A stretch of DNA of 64,000 nt from Jackrogersella multiformis. Its lineage: Eukaryota > Ascomycota > Sordariomycetes > Xylariales > Hypoxylaceae. The translations under genes were made by a program, and so were the position numbers. The notes below the pieces were generated by a model. The model saw only the letters and a list, made by a program, of their open reading frames with translations, was not told the DNA's origin and did no database searches. Positions 48,901 through 58,909 of this stretch are shown one piece after another (positions within the stretch are counted from its first letter, which is position 1; each line of letters begins with the position of its first letter). The DNA lies in NCBI GenBank assembly GCA_902806575.1, contig CADCXD010000003.1, forward strand, positions 62,001 to 126,000, in the 5' to 3' direction.

Positions 48901-51900
48901 GACTTCGTACTGCTAGGCTTAGCCGCTGCGTCTGTAGTCGCAGATGTGTTGGTGGCTTGGTGAGTGGGGGTCTTATTCTTGAGCACAGACTCTTCCGTGG
49001 TGAGTCTCGTCAGCATCTTGCTCATCGATGCTTTTGCTACCCTAGCATATTGAATGCCTAGCATGACCTCTGTCAGCACCCCGCTAGCAGCATCGAATAC
49101 GAATACATCCGTCATGTATATCTTGTCAGATTGGCGAGTGTGTCGCGCAAATACGTGCCAGTTTTCTGGCGGATCTTGTCCTTCCTTGGTAGTGGCACGA
49201 GGCGAACGCATCGAAATCTCGCACCCTACAGCGATATACATGTCGTTGGGGCTACGATCCGTCATACAGTTCACCCATATGCCACCGACTTGGCTAAAAC
49301 AATCGCTTAATGGCACATCGAGCCACGTTTCGCCAGAATGCCGTTTATGTACGCGACCTGCACACTCATCACCTCGGCCGACTACGGCCTTTACGCCTCG
49401 GTACAGCTCGCCATAATCGACAATCTCGCTGAACACACGGTATACATTACGGCCCTGTAAAATGTCCACGCCATCGTCGTCCAAGTCAAGCCCTAGAATG
49501 GCCGTGCACCTAGAGTGGCTAACTAGTCTCTCCATGCGGGCAAATTCAGCCAGGTAGGCTGCTTCGGAGGGCGATCGTATCCGTAATTGTGCTTCGACAT
49601 GCTTTTGGGGATCATCACCTGCGGCGCTATTCACGCTGGAAATTTCCCATCCCCAGACGGTCTGATTGTCGTCTAGAGCCTCAAAGTCGAGCCACACCGT
49701 GCGCGCATCGTTCACGCAAATTGGCGCATGGTTGACCATGTCGTGTACTACTGGTAGGAGACCGGCTTCCTTCCACTTGGGATTCAGGCTGTATAATGCC
49801 TCCATGGCCATATCGACTTCCAACGTAGCCGGGCAGATCGGAGCTGTCTGCACAATCATGTGGCCGGAAACATAGCCTTTATACTTGTCGGATTTCGTAT
49901 TAATGCGGAACCGAGGGCGACCGCTGCCGACTTTGCCTTTTGTATTTTTCTCATCCTCGTCACGGTACCCGTTGAATATCCATAGGCCTAAGGATCTCTC
50001 GTCTTGCATCTGCTGCTGAGAAGTGGCTCCTAAGATAGTCCCCGGCACCGTGGCCTTAGCGACTGCCTCTTCGACTGCTGTGACTGGAGACTTCAATTCC
50101 AACCAATGGCGAGCTTTCTCGAATTGGTATGGCGGTAGCTGGAGGGTTGCGTACTCGTACGTCTGGAGCGCATGGTGTGCCCAGAATGCAACTCGAAGAC
50201 CCTGCTTCCAGAGAGATATGGTGGCGTCCGTCAGGCCGTCGAAGCCTTTGTCATTAGTGATACTGAGAGCTTGGAAGTGATGGGAGTCCGGTGTCGTCTG
50301 TCCAGCGAGCGCGCGGCTGGCCATGATGGTGATCGTCGAGGTAGAGCCAGCTTCTAGGAATATAGCAGATGGGTGTTCCTTGACCAAGCGTTGGACCGCG
50401 TGGTTGAAAAAGACCGGCTTTCTCATATGGTCCGGCACGAACTTCGATGTTAGTTTACCTGTGAACTTGGTCTCGGTGGCCCGTTCAAACGGAATGACGG
50501 CTTCGTTGAAATTGATATTATTGCCGACCTGTTCTAGGCTGTCTACGAGCGGCTCGACGAGTGTAGAGTGGAACGCATTAGTAACGTCGAGTTTCTTACT
50601 CTTGATAGCCGAGAATTTCCTATCCGCTAGCATCGTCTTGGATACCGAATCGATAGCCTCAACGGACCCAGCGAGCGTGAAGCTACGCGGGCCGTTATAA
50701 CAGGCAATGCTAGCTAGCCTATTGCCGCCGTAAGCCCTGTTAGCCTCAACTAGCAACTCTTCTACGAGCATTTCATCTGCCTCGACGGCCATCATGGCGC
50801 CAGGATCAGGACCCCATGCGTCACGGACTAGACGTGCGCGGCCTGCTACTAACTTGATTGTGTCCCGGAGGCTTAGGACCCCTGACACGCATAGAGCCGT
50901 GATCTCACCAAAGCTGTGACCGACGACGGCGACGACCTTGTTTGATAAACCGCAATCTATCCAACTCTTTGCACACGCGTACTGCATGGCAAACAACATA
51001 GTCTGTAACTTCACCGTGTCCTGCATTGGTGTGCGCTCGAAAATTTCGGGATAAATGCTGTTTATGCCTAGCGATTGTATGACAGCATCGCACTGGTCTA
51101 AATGGTGCCTTAGGATAGATACACTATTGTAAAGTTTTCGATCTAGTCCTACGAAGGTCGATACTTGGCCGCCGAAGCAAAGAATCACAGGCCGTTCTGG
51201 CTTGACAGCTGCGATTCCAAGCTCGGCCGGGTTTTTTGACGTAGACGCCACCTCGGAGAGCTTCTCGTTTAGCTCGGCTACCGAGCGGCAGTTAAACATC
51301 AAGCTTTGGCCAAGGGAGCGGTTAGATTGTCGATTCATGCTGAAGGAAATATCAGCGAGTGTGAGTTCGGGCCTGGCACCGAAGAACGACAGGAGCTTGC
51401 TGCTGTACGCGCTGATACTGCGTGAATCGAAACCGGCGATCCAAAACGGAAAGCGCTCTGTGGTCACGCTATTACGAATAGGGGAAGATACTAAGCCGCT
51501 GCTATTATGAGGGGACTGCGTGACGATGATTGAAGCGTTGGATCCACTGGCCCCGTAGTTGTTGATGAGAGCCACCTTGTATTCTTCGCTCCATGGACGC
51601 AGAGAGGTAACAACCTCCAGCATATCTAATGGTGTGACGTTGATATGATGGCTCATCTTAGAAAAGCTAGCTTGTGGAGGGATATAGCTCTCCTGCATCA
51701 TCATGATTATTTTGATGAGAGAAATTACACCTGACGCGCCTTCAGTGTGACCAATATGTCCCTTGACGGAGCCGATCGGGAGAGGCTTAGACCGTATAGC
51801 GCCTCCAAGCGCGATACGAATGCTTTCATATTCAGCAGGGTCACCAACCGGTGTTCCTGTACCATGAGCTTCTACCAAGGATACGTCTTGAGGGGCCACT

Positions 51901-54104
51901 TTTGCCTTTTGGACAACGTCTTTAAAAAGCTGAGACAACGACGGCGAGTTTGGTACGAATAATGGAGTGCAGTTTTGGTTTTGATACACGGCAGTACTCG
52001 CGACGCATCCAAGGATAGGGTTACCGTCCGCAATAGCATCTGACATCTTCTTGAGAAAGACACAGGCGATCCCTTCGGCACGGCAATATCCGTCGGCTAG
52101 CTCGTCAAAGGGTTTACATTGGCCAGTAGGACTGAGGAAACTAGCGCCAGCTAGGTTCTGGAACCATAAAAAGTTGGTCATGGCAGCAACACCTCCGGCA
52201 ACCGCCGCAGTACACTCGCCGGAGAGTAGGTTCCGGCATGCGGTGTGAATAGCGACAGCTGACGCCGAGCAAGCGGTGTCGAACGTCATAGATGGACCAG
52301 TCCATCCGAAATAATGCGATATTTTCCCCGGTATGAAGCTTTTAAGATTGCCCGTGGCCGTGAAAGCATTGGCCGTGTGGCATGCTGCATGATGCTCATA
52401 GTCGCCCGCGCATGCACCTAGGTAAACGCCGACATGTCGTTTATCTCGGCCGTCATTAGTATCAGGTTCGGTGAAGTAACCCGACTGTTCAACGGCCTGG
52501 TATGCTGCTTGAAGGAATAGGCGCTGCTGCGGGTCCATGGTGGATGACTCGCGCGGGCTACGCTTGAAGAACTTATGGTCGAAGGCGTCGACGTCACGAA
52601 TGAAGTTGCCATACCACTTTCGTGACAGGTCCTTGTCCCCTTCACGGAATAGCGTGTCGAGCATGAGGCGATCGGGTCTGATTAACTCATGCTGTGATTC
52701 CCCAGTCCGCAGCATCTGCGAGAATTCGTCGAGGTCGTCAGCACCGGCGACCTTGATAGACATTCCCACTACCGCAATGGCATCTTCATCTATCAATGTT
52801 GGGTCAACGTTGATCCGGCGCTGTGTAGCTTTGTTATCACGTTGGTGCCGCTGTTGCGAGTGTGCTTCTGGATCCAATACACTCGCTGAAAGTTGTGGTG
52901 TATCTTCGTCCAAGTCGGTAAAATGGACTAGTCGGGGTCCAAGTCGGCGCATCAGCGTAGGCGGAACACATCGGTCTGGGCCAAAAGACACTACGAGTCC
53001 GCTCTCGTGGTCATGGTTAATACCCCTAAGTCGAGCCGCTTGGACTGCCGAGAAAGTGCCATACCAGTTGCACTGTTGGACAAGGATAGCTCGCAGAGCA
53101 ATTTCGTGCATAGTACCAGCTTTAGAGTCGATTGGTTCACCACTGGCTGTGTTTGTATAGCTTGACAGTGCTAGATGAGCTGCATCAGGGAACTGTAGCC
53201 CAGAGAGGTTGTCACAAAGCTCGATGAGAGCTTCTGTGCTCCGGCGTGTTTCTTCATTGGGATTATGAAAGTGCCCCTTTAAGCCAACTTCGGCAGCGGT
53301 GATGCCAGCAGCGTGTAGTTGTTGTAGCATCAGAGGTGCAGTGCGCTCCGAAGTAGTGACAGTTGCGCGCGCCTCGTCATAGAGGACTGAGACGTAGGCT
53401 TCGGGGAATAGACTGTCCACGATCCGGTGCATCTCCTCTCCCTGTTTCGAACTACGCCACGCCGTTGCATACGACTTGGACCGCCCGTGCCCAAGCTTCT
53501 TGTTCCATACTTCTTGGGCATCGACGAGCGCCCCTACGAGCATGGCTAATCGCACAGCCACCGCTCCATACTTCTCGAATTCATCCTGGTTGCTTGAGCT
53601 GGCTACGGCGAAAGCGCTTAGCAGGCCTGTACAGAAGCCTAACGTTTCGAATCTTTTTTCGGAATTTTGTCGTGTCAACAAGTCCGCCTGGAGGTCTATT
53701 TGGGCTCTGTTTCTTCCCATCTCCTTTTCAGTCTGGCTCAGCTCTAGGTATCTCCAGTATTGAGTGAGCTGTGTGAGTACAACTAGGGGCGTGAGTATCA
53801 TGTTAGGCAAGTTCATGATGTCTTCCTGCCCATCTTCTAGGCCTTGTCTCAACCATAGGTCAAGGTCTGCTAATTGCGTTTCTCCCGGGTTGGTATTCGC
53901 CATCTTCGGTATTTTCCGGGTTAGGGCATCCCAGTAACTAGGTAACTCTGTTACCGTGTCCAGCATCCACCGCCTGGCTGGGCCGTCCGAAATCATGCTT
54001 CTAAGCTTTTCTAGGGAACGCTTGTTGAAAGAGAGGACCTGCGGCCCAAACAATAGGACCGTCGCATCCCCTGGGTTGTCGTTAAGCTCAGCCGTTATCG
54101 TCAT
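45948..54104 (-). CDS. Non-reducing polyketide synthase SAT-KS-AT-PT-ACP-CMeT-R, 2,718 aa
   Basis: One uninterrupted 8.2-kb exon. I start at the ATG at 54,104 because the upstream frame has no ATG and VLLFGPQVLSF just after it is typical of a SAT N-terminus. Domains: SAT (about 15-380, GFCTG with Cys158); KS (440-865, DTACSAS Cys612, EAHGTGT His747, KGHIGHTEG His786); AT (970-1285, GHSFGE Ser1064, NAFHS His1179); PT (about 1360-1700, SGHMIVQ His1415 and SDCFSQVGG Asp1601); a single ACP (GIDSLMGMEL, Ser1783); an acidic Ser/Ala-rich linker; C-methyltransferase (LEMGAGTGGTT at about 2,108-2,118); and an NADPH reductase domain (VTGATGSLGSH, and YCEAK with Tyr2511 and Lys2515). There is no TE. This architecture is the group that includes TropA, SorB, AfoE and citrinin synthase. 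It makes C-methylated aromatic polyketides released reductively as aldehydes. All catalytic residues are intact. Confidence 0.96.
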   Translation of the reverse strand: MTITAELNDNPGDATVLLFGPQVLSFNKRSLEKLRSMISDGPARRWMLDTVTELPSYWDALTRKIPKMANTNPGETQLADLDLWLRQGLEDGQEDIMNLPNMILTPLVVLTQLTQYWRYLELSQTEKEMGRNRAQIDLQADLLTRQNSEKRFETLGFCTGLLSAFAVASSSNQDEFEKYGAVAVRLAMLVGALVDAQEVWNKKLGHGRSKSYATAWRSSKQGEEMHRIVDSLFPEAYVSVLYDEARATVTTSERTAPLMLQQLHAAGITAAEVGLKGHFHNPNEETRRSTEALIELCDNLSGLQFPDAAHLALSSYTNTASGEPIDSKAGTMHEIALRAILVQQCNWYGTFSAVQAARLRGINHDHESGLVVSFGPDRCVPPTLMRRLGPRLVHFTDLDEDTPQLSASVLDPEAHSQQRHQRDNKATQRRINVDPTLIDEDAIAVVGMSIKVAGADDLDEFSQMLRTGESQHELIRPDRLMLDTLFREGDKDLSRKWYGNFIRDVDAFDHKFFKRSPRESSTMDPQQRLFLQAAYQAVEQSGYFTEPDTNDGRDKRHVGVYLGACAGDYEHHAACHTANAFTATGNLKSFIPGKISHYFGWTGPSMTFDTACSASAVAIHTACRNLLSGECTAAVAGGVAAMTNFLWFQNLAGASFLSPTGQCKPFDELADGYCRAEGIACVFLKKMSDAIADGNPILGCVASTAVYQNQNCTPLFVPNSPSLSQLFKDVVQKAKVAPQDVSLVEAHGTGTPVGDPAEYESIRIALGGAIRSKPLPIGSVKGHIGHTEGASGVISLIKIIMMMQESYIPPQASFSKMSHHINVTPLDMLEVVTSLRPWSEEYKVALINNYGASGSNASIIVTQSPHNSSGLVSSPIRNSVTTERFPFWIAGFDSRSISAYSSKLLSFFGARPELTLADISFSMNRQSNRSLGQSLMFNCRSVAELNEKLSEVASTSKNPAELGIAAVKPERPVILCFGGQVSTFVGLDRKLYNSVSILRHHLDQCDAVIQSLGINSIYPEIFERTPMQDTVKLQTMLFAMQYACAKSWIDCGLSNKVVAVVGHSFGEITALCVSGVLSLRDTIKLVAGRARLVRDAWGPDPGAMMAVEADEMLVEELLVEANRAYGGNRLASIACYNGPRSFTLAGSVEAIDSVSKTMLADRKFSAIKSKKLDVTNAFHSTLVEPLVDSLEQVGNNINFNEAVIPFERATETKFTGKLTSKFVPDHMRKPVFFNHAVQRLVKEHPSAIFLEAGSTSTITIMASRALAGQTTPDSHHFQALSITNDKGFDGLTDATISLWKQGLRVAFWAHHALQTYEYATLQLPPYQFEKARHWLELKSPVTAVEEAVAKATVPGTILGATSQQQMQDERSLGLWIFNGYRDEDEKNTKGKVGSGRPRFRINTKSDKYKGYVSGHMIVQTAPICPATLEVDMAMEALYSLNPKWKEAGLLPVVHDMVNHAPICVNDARTVWLDFEALDDNQTVWGWEISSVNSAAGDDPQKHVEAQLRIRSPSEAAYLAEFARMERLVSHSRCTAILGLDLDDDGVDILQGRNVYRVFSEIVDYGELYRGVKAVVGRGDECAGRVHKRHSGETWLDVPLSDCFSQVGGIWVNCMTDRSPNDMYIAVGCEISMRSPRATTKEGQDPPENWHVFARHTRQSDKIYMTDVFVFDAASGVLTEVMLGIQYARVAKASMSKMLTRLTTEESVLKNKTPTHQATNTSATTDAAAKPSSTKSNKKKEKKAKSSGRPDITDDVRNLVANVSGIEADEIMLDSELADFGIDSLMGMELAREVETVFKCTLDQEELMEATSLRKFVVCISNALFGPGQGGAAVEADGQDEENDDSSSAAAADDTWSEAGEGDSTATSTTGIESPPSNAKPTAHEPEPKPAAAAATAPAVTNLKLSQSDILESFGEVKMLSDKRIQEFHLDNIEQVIIAATNRLCAALVVEAFEELGCHIRTAVTGDVLERISYLPQHERLMKFVYEFLENDARLVDIDVMSGQLTRTNIAVPRKTSETILQELLSTYPEFVVANRLTFYAGKHLAGVLTGKTDGIRVIFGSVEGRELVQALYCEHTFNRMNYGQMRDTIDRLVQRIRSRQPGETLKILEMGAGTGGTTYVLAPFLASLEIPVEYTFTDLSASMVANARRKFGKQYPFMRFAVHDIEKPPADELKGQHIVLASNAIHATHNLVVSGANIWSALRPDGFLMMLEMTEVVPFIDLIFGLLEGWWLFDDGRKHAIVPGEHWERDLHTAGFGHVDWTDGSLLENNFQKVMIALASGPIQERLPKPGPEPDQDKTVQQIGNVVAREEEAERFVAKHTAGWATLGLSSSVQLGKPGHHIDSVVIVTGATGSLGSHLVAVFAEHPRVKTVVCVNRRSSTAVEIRQAEAFSSRGIELSTAAQAKLRVLETDTSKPQLGLPSSEYTWLVQNGTHIVHNAWPMSGTRPIRGFEPQFQALRNLLDLAREMALHDQTLCVGFQLVSSIGVVGHTGETRVIERRVPISAVLPIGYCEAKWACERMLDETLHKFPGRFRTMAVRPGQIAGSKTSGFWNPVEHFAFLVKSSQSLRAWPDFDGVLQWVPVNDVADTMVDLLAIGEMDAPEPYPVYHIDNPVGQPWKQMSPVLADALDVPPDRIIPFRDWVKLVRRAPLHVDTENPAGRLIDFLDYNFERMSCGGLILDTTKVKEHSKTMAAEGPVSAEVARRYVAAWKKMGYLRA

Positions 54105-54928
54105 TTTGTCCTGAATTAGAGTAGCATGCAAAGGGCAAAGATAGATGCAGTGCGGCTCTGTTGGCGCTGTGTTGAAAAGCAAGTGATAGAAGGCCTAGTA
54201 AGCCTTTCGTTTCCAGCTCTCTACTTTTGTTCTAGGTATTCTCTTGCGGTATTTAGATATGTTAGCTAAGGATCTTGGTTTCCAGGTTTCTTAAGTGAGT
54301 ATAGGATGTTAGATATCGGATATAAAGGTAGTATATCCTAAGCCAGTGAAGCCTCGTCATCACCCTTAAAACCGACAGGCTAGCCCCTACGATATTTTCT
54401 CTACTGCCAAGGAATATCATGTTTGCAGAATAGATCCGTCGTTGTTAGCGGACATACTATATACATTCGACTTTTCTCCGTACCTATTATAATAATACAT
54501 GGAGGTTTTTCCATGCAGAGCGAAGCCCACGGATGATCATCATGGCATTGCTATATTTGATTATTAATATCTGACGAGTTAGTACAGTTATAAAACGAAT
54601 TTAAAAAAGAAACCTAAAAAAACTCCGGGAAGTTGTTTATATTATAAGCAACTTAATAGGAGTAAAATTAAGAACTAAGTAAGACGTCTCGCACTTTACC
54701 ATCGGCTTTATTTTATTAATTAAATAAATAATAATTTACGGATAAATAAAGTAAAACTTAATATTAAAGAAAATATCGTTACTTATAATGTAATAGCAAT
54801 ATATAATAATAGGTAAATAACTTTGTTAAATTTCAGAACGGTATGAGAGAATGATAGTTTTATTGAGTGAAAATATGGACTCCTATGCTCCCTTTACGCC
54901 CTCCCTCGGGTGATGCAAGTATCACCAT
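54105..54928 (-). promoter_or_regulatory. PKS upstream region with AT-rich RIP-like patch
   Basis: This 0.8-kb spacer lies between the PKS start and the end of the monooxygenase gene. 54,590-54,800 has a RIP-like composition (long A/T runs, few CA or TG), unlike its flanks, and may be a remnant of an inserted repeat. An everted CCG/CGG pair lies at 54,435-54,452. No gene is visible. Confidence 0.5.
54435..54452. promoter_or_regulatory. Candidate Zn2Cys6 site TCCG-N10-CGGA
   Basis: Inverted tetranucleotides TCCG and CGGA separated by 10 bp, about 330 bp upstream of the PKS ATG. CGG/CCG pairs are the usual targets of Gal4-type zinc-cluster dimers, and the cluster encodes one. Chance occurrence cannot be excluded. 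Confidence 0.3.
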
Positions 54929-56490
54929 TTATGCGTCGCTCAGCTGGCTTTTCGTATCGGCCACCATCTCGTCGACGTTAAAATCACAAATCTTCCGCGA
55001 GCGACTTTCCAACTCAGCTTTGCATTTATCAGCATCACGTCCAGTTGTGGCATATCTCCACTGATACATCTCTCCCATCTCTCGTGAGCTTTTAACAAGC
55101 CATTGTGAACGCCTGAGGCGAATTGCAGAATAAGTTTGAAAAGCGTTAGCGATTGCCTCTGCTTTTTTAGAAATTGATCCCTTGCCGATGCGAGCAATCG
55201 CTGTTTCCAACGCTGTAGCCAATACCAAGGTATCTTCAACACCCATACATGCGCCGACGCCGTGGAATGGGGAGCTCGCATGGGCCGCATCACCAGCAAT
55301 GCAGACGCGGCCGCTAGCGTATGTTGGTGACGGATTATTCGCCATGTCAAAGATACCCCATTTGGTCAAATGTTCTGGAAGTAGCCCAACAAGTTCCCGA
55401 ATAGCTGGGCTCCAGTCGCGTAGAGCTTCAGCGACTTCATCCCGTGTCCCAGGAGCAGTCATCTTTTCTGCCTTAGGCCATGGCTCTGGATCATGCAAGA
55501 AGATGGCGATGTTTGAGAGCGTCCACTTATTTACCTATATTTACGTATCATTGCGTAGTTAGTTATTGTCTCTCAATTTCATAGCATCCTGGCTACATTT
55601 ATCCACGCCAGGAGCAAGTACTCATCATGAGTTCTGCATACACGAGCATAAGTAGAAAAAGGGTTCACTTACTGGATAAGACATGATTGTAGCTTCTGGA
55701 CCCATATGAGCGCACTGGTTGTTTGCCTTGTCGTCTCCAAGCGCACAAATGCTATCGGCTATGGGCACGACAGCACGGTAAGCGACAATGTGGCTGTACT
55801 GTGCATGTGAGGACGGGTGGCTGTCACCCAACATCACCTCTCGTGTACGTGAGTGGATTCCATCGCAGCCGACAACTACTCGAATCATTAGAATCTATCC
55901 TCATAAGAAGAATAATGCTAAGATGACATACTAGCATCCGCTTCGACAATACTCCCGTCAGTGAAGTGCAGCACTACCTTCTCACTGCTCTCATCATCGG
56001 TATAACTCTCAAGTTGCTTTCCAAACTTTGTCACATCCTCTGGCAGATATGAAGCCATCTCACGAAGGAAGAGAGACCGAAGACAACCCCAGTAGCCCAG
56101 TTCGCGCGCTGATACCTGAAATAGCAGCGAGTCCTGTGATTGAGCCGCCTCTTTATTTGTAGGGTTAAACCCATCCCAGTAGCGATTGTTTGGGTGTATG
56201 TTCTCCTCTCCAACATGGCGGAGAGCTTCTAGTACCTGGGGGTTTAAGCGCTGCATACAATCCCGGGCAACAGCCGTAATGGCGAAGGCGGCACTGATTT
56301 CATGAAAATTATCTGCCTGTTCGTACAAAGTAACCCGCATGCCACGATGGAGCAAACCTAAGGTCGTTATGACTCCAATGATACCGCCTCCAATAACTGC
56401 GATATCAAGCGGAGCGCTTGAGTGGTCGTCATTCGGTATATTCTCTCCGTCGATAAGACTATTGGTTTCTTGGGTTGACATGACAGGCAT
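54929..56490 (-). CDS. FAD-dependent salicylate-hydroxylase-type monooxygenase (TropB/SorC-like), 455 aa
   Basis: Exons are 56,490-55,932, 55,875-55,673 and 55,534-54,929. Donors are A|GTATGT and GTAAGT, acceptors GTAG and ATAG. The Rossmann motif IAVIGGGIIGVITTLGLLHRG with LYEQ (residues 30-58) binds FAD. IVGCDGIHSRTR (187-198) is the DG motif, and GRVCIAGDAAHASSP (329-343) the second FAD/ribityl motif. The family is class A flavoprotein monooxygenases. In clusters with a CMeT-R non-reducing PKS these enzymes (TropB, SorC, AzaH, AfoD) hydroxylate and dearomatise the aldehyde product using NAD(P)H and O2, and I infer that role here. It is transcribed in the same direction as the PKS and shares a divergent promoter with the SDR gene. 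The ATG at 56,481 is an alternative start. Confidence 0.92.
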
Positions 56491-56894
56491 TTTGGAATTA
56501 GATCGACGGGGTGACCGCAAGAAAACAATATAGTGTCTTTTTCCTATCAAAATGGTTTATTAACATGTTTACAACTCAAGCCACTTGCTCGTCGTGGGCG
56601 TGGGCGTACGGTTTATCATACTCGCCTCAAAATGATTTCGCTATGCTGTAAGGACTAATATTCCATATTTTTCATCTCCGCCAACTCACCCGCCGGAGTT
56701 TAAATTCTCCTACCGCCCTCCTCACTAGATACTATTAACTGCGCCTCTTGTATTGTTACATTGTGAGGTTTTGTAGATAAGAACTAACATGAACAAGTCA
56801 TATTAGCTCTTATGAAATATTTTTAGAGTAAATTTAATACCTGACTTTCCATTTCCTGTATCCCCTTATCTCTACGGCCGACAAGGAAACCATA
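56491..56894. promoter_or_regulatory. Divergent promoter between monooxygenase and SDR
   Basis: About 400 bp separate two divergent start codons, so both cluster genes probably share control. It contains CTCCG-N13-CGGAG at 56,676-56,698 (CCG/CGG half-sites). A CGGCCG lies at 56,875-56,880, only 15 bp before the SDR ATG. These are plausible binding sites for the Zn2Cys6 factor encoded downstream, by sequence type only. Confidence 0.45.
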
Positions 56895-57836
56895 ATGTCC
56901 AAAAAGGTTGTTCTCGTCACAGGTTGCAGCGTTGGTGGTTTAGGGTTCGCATTGGCAAAAGCCTTTCAACAGGCAGGCTGTCATGTTATCGCTACCGCCA
57001 GGAATCCAAGCACAGTTGGTTCCCTAGCAAAAGAAGCTGACATCGAAGTCCTTTCGATGGACGTGACATCCCAGGATTCGATTACTTCCTGTATGTCTGA
57101 AGTGCACAGAAGGACGGAGGGCAAATTAGACGTGTTGGTGAACAACGCCGGCTCCGCCCTCTTTGGACCACTGATGCACGCGTCGATCGCCGAGGCCAAA
57201 GCCGTGTATGATGTAAACGTTTGGGGGGCTCTCTCAGTGACACAGACATTTTCACCGTTGCTGGTACAGTCAAAGGGAGTCGTGTTGAATATATCTTCGA
57301 TGGCTGGATCGAACCACATGACTTGGCAAGGTACATTTTTAATTATTAATCCATCTACCTGAATCTGTAGATAGCTAGTCTTGGGGCCTTTCTAATAAGC
57401 TAACTGATATGTCTGAGATATAGGAGTTTATAATAGCTCTAAAGCAGCCATGTCAATGCTGTCCGAGACATGGAAACTTGAGCTAGAACCGTTAGGGGTC
57501 CGAGTTCTAACGGCTATGGTAGGAGCGATTGGTACGCAAATATATACTAAGAATGAGATGGTATTGCCTCAGAACTCCTGTTATAAACCAATCGAGGATA
57601 TCATTGCGAAGCAGGCACGGGGTGAGCTTCAAGAACCCAACAATGAACCTGTTGATGTTACGGCACGTAGTATCGTACATGACACCCTGGGCGGCCGTCG
57701 TGGTAAGATATGGCGAGGAGGTGAAGCTGGAGCGGCGAGCATTGGAACATGGCTGCTACCTACATCGTTCTTGGAATGGTTTCTGCATCAGAAGAGGGGT
57801 CTTTATGAACTTAGACAAGTATATAAGGCCAAGTAG
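56895..57836 (+). CDS. Short-chain dehydrogenase/reductase (AYR1-like), two exons, 282 aa
   Basis: Exons are 56,895-57,330 and 57,424-57,836. The donor is CAAG|GTACAT and the acceptor ATATAG|GA, restoring WQGVYNSSKAA. The cofactor motif is VLVTGCSVGGLG (residues 6-17), followed by NNAG (83-86). The catalytic residues are Ser135 in LNISSMAG, Tyr148 and Lys152 (YNSSK). The opening TGCS-x-GGLG is characteristic of fungal 1-acyl-dihydroxyacetone-phosphate-reductase-like classical SDRs that prefer NADPH. Members occur often in polyketide clusters as ketoreductases. Here it would reduce a carbonyl of the PKS-derived aldehyde or its oxidised product, which is inferred from context. Confidence 0.9.
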
Positions 57837-58048
57837 AAGGAGCAGAAAATTGATATTCTACTACACCTTAGGTAGGCACAATTTATTCACAAGCCCCTCG
57901 ACCATCATTAACTGGCACTAAACGTTTTGATGGTGCATTAGGAAAATAAGGAAATTCATAGTGTTTTCATGAAATATGTGTATTTGAATTAGAGAAATGT
58001 TATACTAATCACAGTACTTATAAACATATTGATACCTACCTAGGTAGA

Positions 58049-58909
58049 CTACCTAGGTATGATTCTAGTCTTATCCGCCACGTCTAGTATTTCACTCACG
58101 ACCGCAGCTACATCCTTTGTTTTTATCGGGACTCTATGATCGCCATCCCACTCGACTAGCCTAGTACTGCCATCCTCGCAGCATTGGCGAAGGAGATTCC
58201 TATGCATTGAAATTCCTGAGTCTCTCAATCCATGAACATGGATGGTCGGTAGTTGTAAAAGTACTATGTTTGCTAATTCGGATTCGGGGGACGCTACTAT
58301 GCCTGGCATCATTGATAGCAACGGCGCGCGTCCTGCAAGCAGCACGGCGAAGCGATAGTTTATCTTCCGTGCCTGGCTTCGCAGGTCTTGACTCGCTTGT
58401 GCGTCTTCATGATTCTGAACCTGCTGCCGCAACAACAAGCTTGCTGCCATTTTGGCTCCTTGGCTGAAGCCCAACAAGCCAACCCACATGCCGGTAGCCC
58501 CTAATCTATCGTCTTCCTGCATAGCTTTCGCAATAGAACTATCGATACTGTTCACAATGACTTGACTTGTCTCGACTGATAGAACTCCGGTTTCAAATCT
58601 AGACCCTAGCCGTAGCCAACTCCGGAAGGGTCCCCACTTCGCGTAGACTGACTCAACATCAGGGCCAGGCTGGCTGAAGAAAGGTGCGTCAGCGAAAACG
58701 AGACGGAAGTGAGGTTTTAAGTGTGTCCGAATAGTACGGCATTGGGTCCGAAAGATCCGCGAATTGGTGCCGCCACCATGAAGGCAAAGTATGCGAGGTA
58801 GATGAAGGCTAAGGTCCTGGTTTTGTGTCGCCGATGATGACGTGTTAACTCCATCTCCGGACTGTGGCAGAGTACCTAGAGCTGCTGTAGGTAGTGGTAC
58901 TGACGGCAT
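58049..58909 (-). CDS. FSH1-family serine hydrolase (CitA/LovG-like), 286 aa
   Basis: Single exon with an alpha/beta-hydrolase fold. PRILCLHGGGTNSRIF (38-53) carries the oxyanion region. The nucleophile elbow is LLGFSQGAK with Ser149, the acid is Asp230 in HGLRDSG, and His258 lies in WDGDHRVP. The first ~35 residues are a Ser/Pro-rich extension not usual for the core family. Homologues sit in polyketide clusters (CitA in citrinin, AfoC in asperfuranone, LovG in lovastatin), where they assist product release or remove stalled chains from the PKS. That role is inferred. It converges with the SDR gene at a 212-bp spacer. Confidence 0.9.
   Translation of the reverse strand: MPSVPLPTAALGTLPQSGDGVNTSSSATQNQDLSLHLPRILCLHGGGTNSRIFRTQCRTIRTHLKPHFRLVFADAPFFSQPGPDVESVYAKWGPFRSWLRLGSRFETGVLSVETSQVIVNSIDSSIAKAMQEDDRLGATGMWVGLLGFSQGAKMAASLLLRQQVQNHEDAQASQDLRSQARKINYRFAVLLAGRAPLLSMMPGIVASPESELANIVLLQLPTIHVHGLRDSGISMHRNLLRQCCEDGSTRLVEWDGDHRVPIKTKDVAAVVSEILDVADKTRIIPR

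Noticed and set aside
48089..53767. Long plus-strand ORFs of up to 207 aa over the PKS
   Set aside because: They are antisense shadows of the 8.2-kb PKS coding sequence, whose domains are complete.
54105..54182. Extension of the PKS by 26 residues from 54,182
   Set aside because: That frame opens with TTG, not ATG; the first ATG at 54,104 is followed at once by the expected SAT start.
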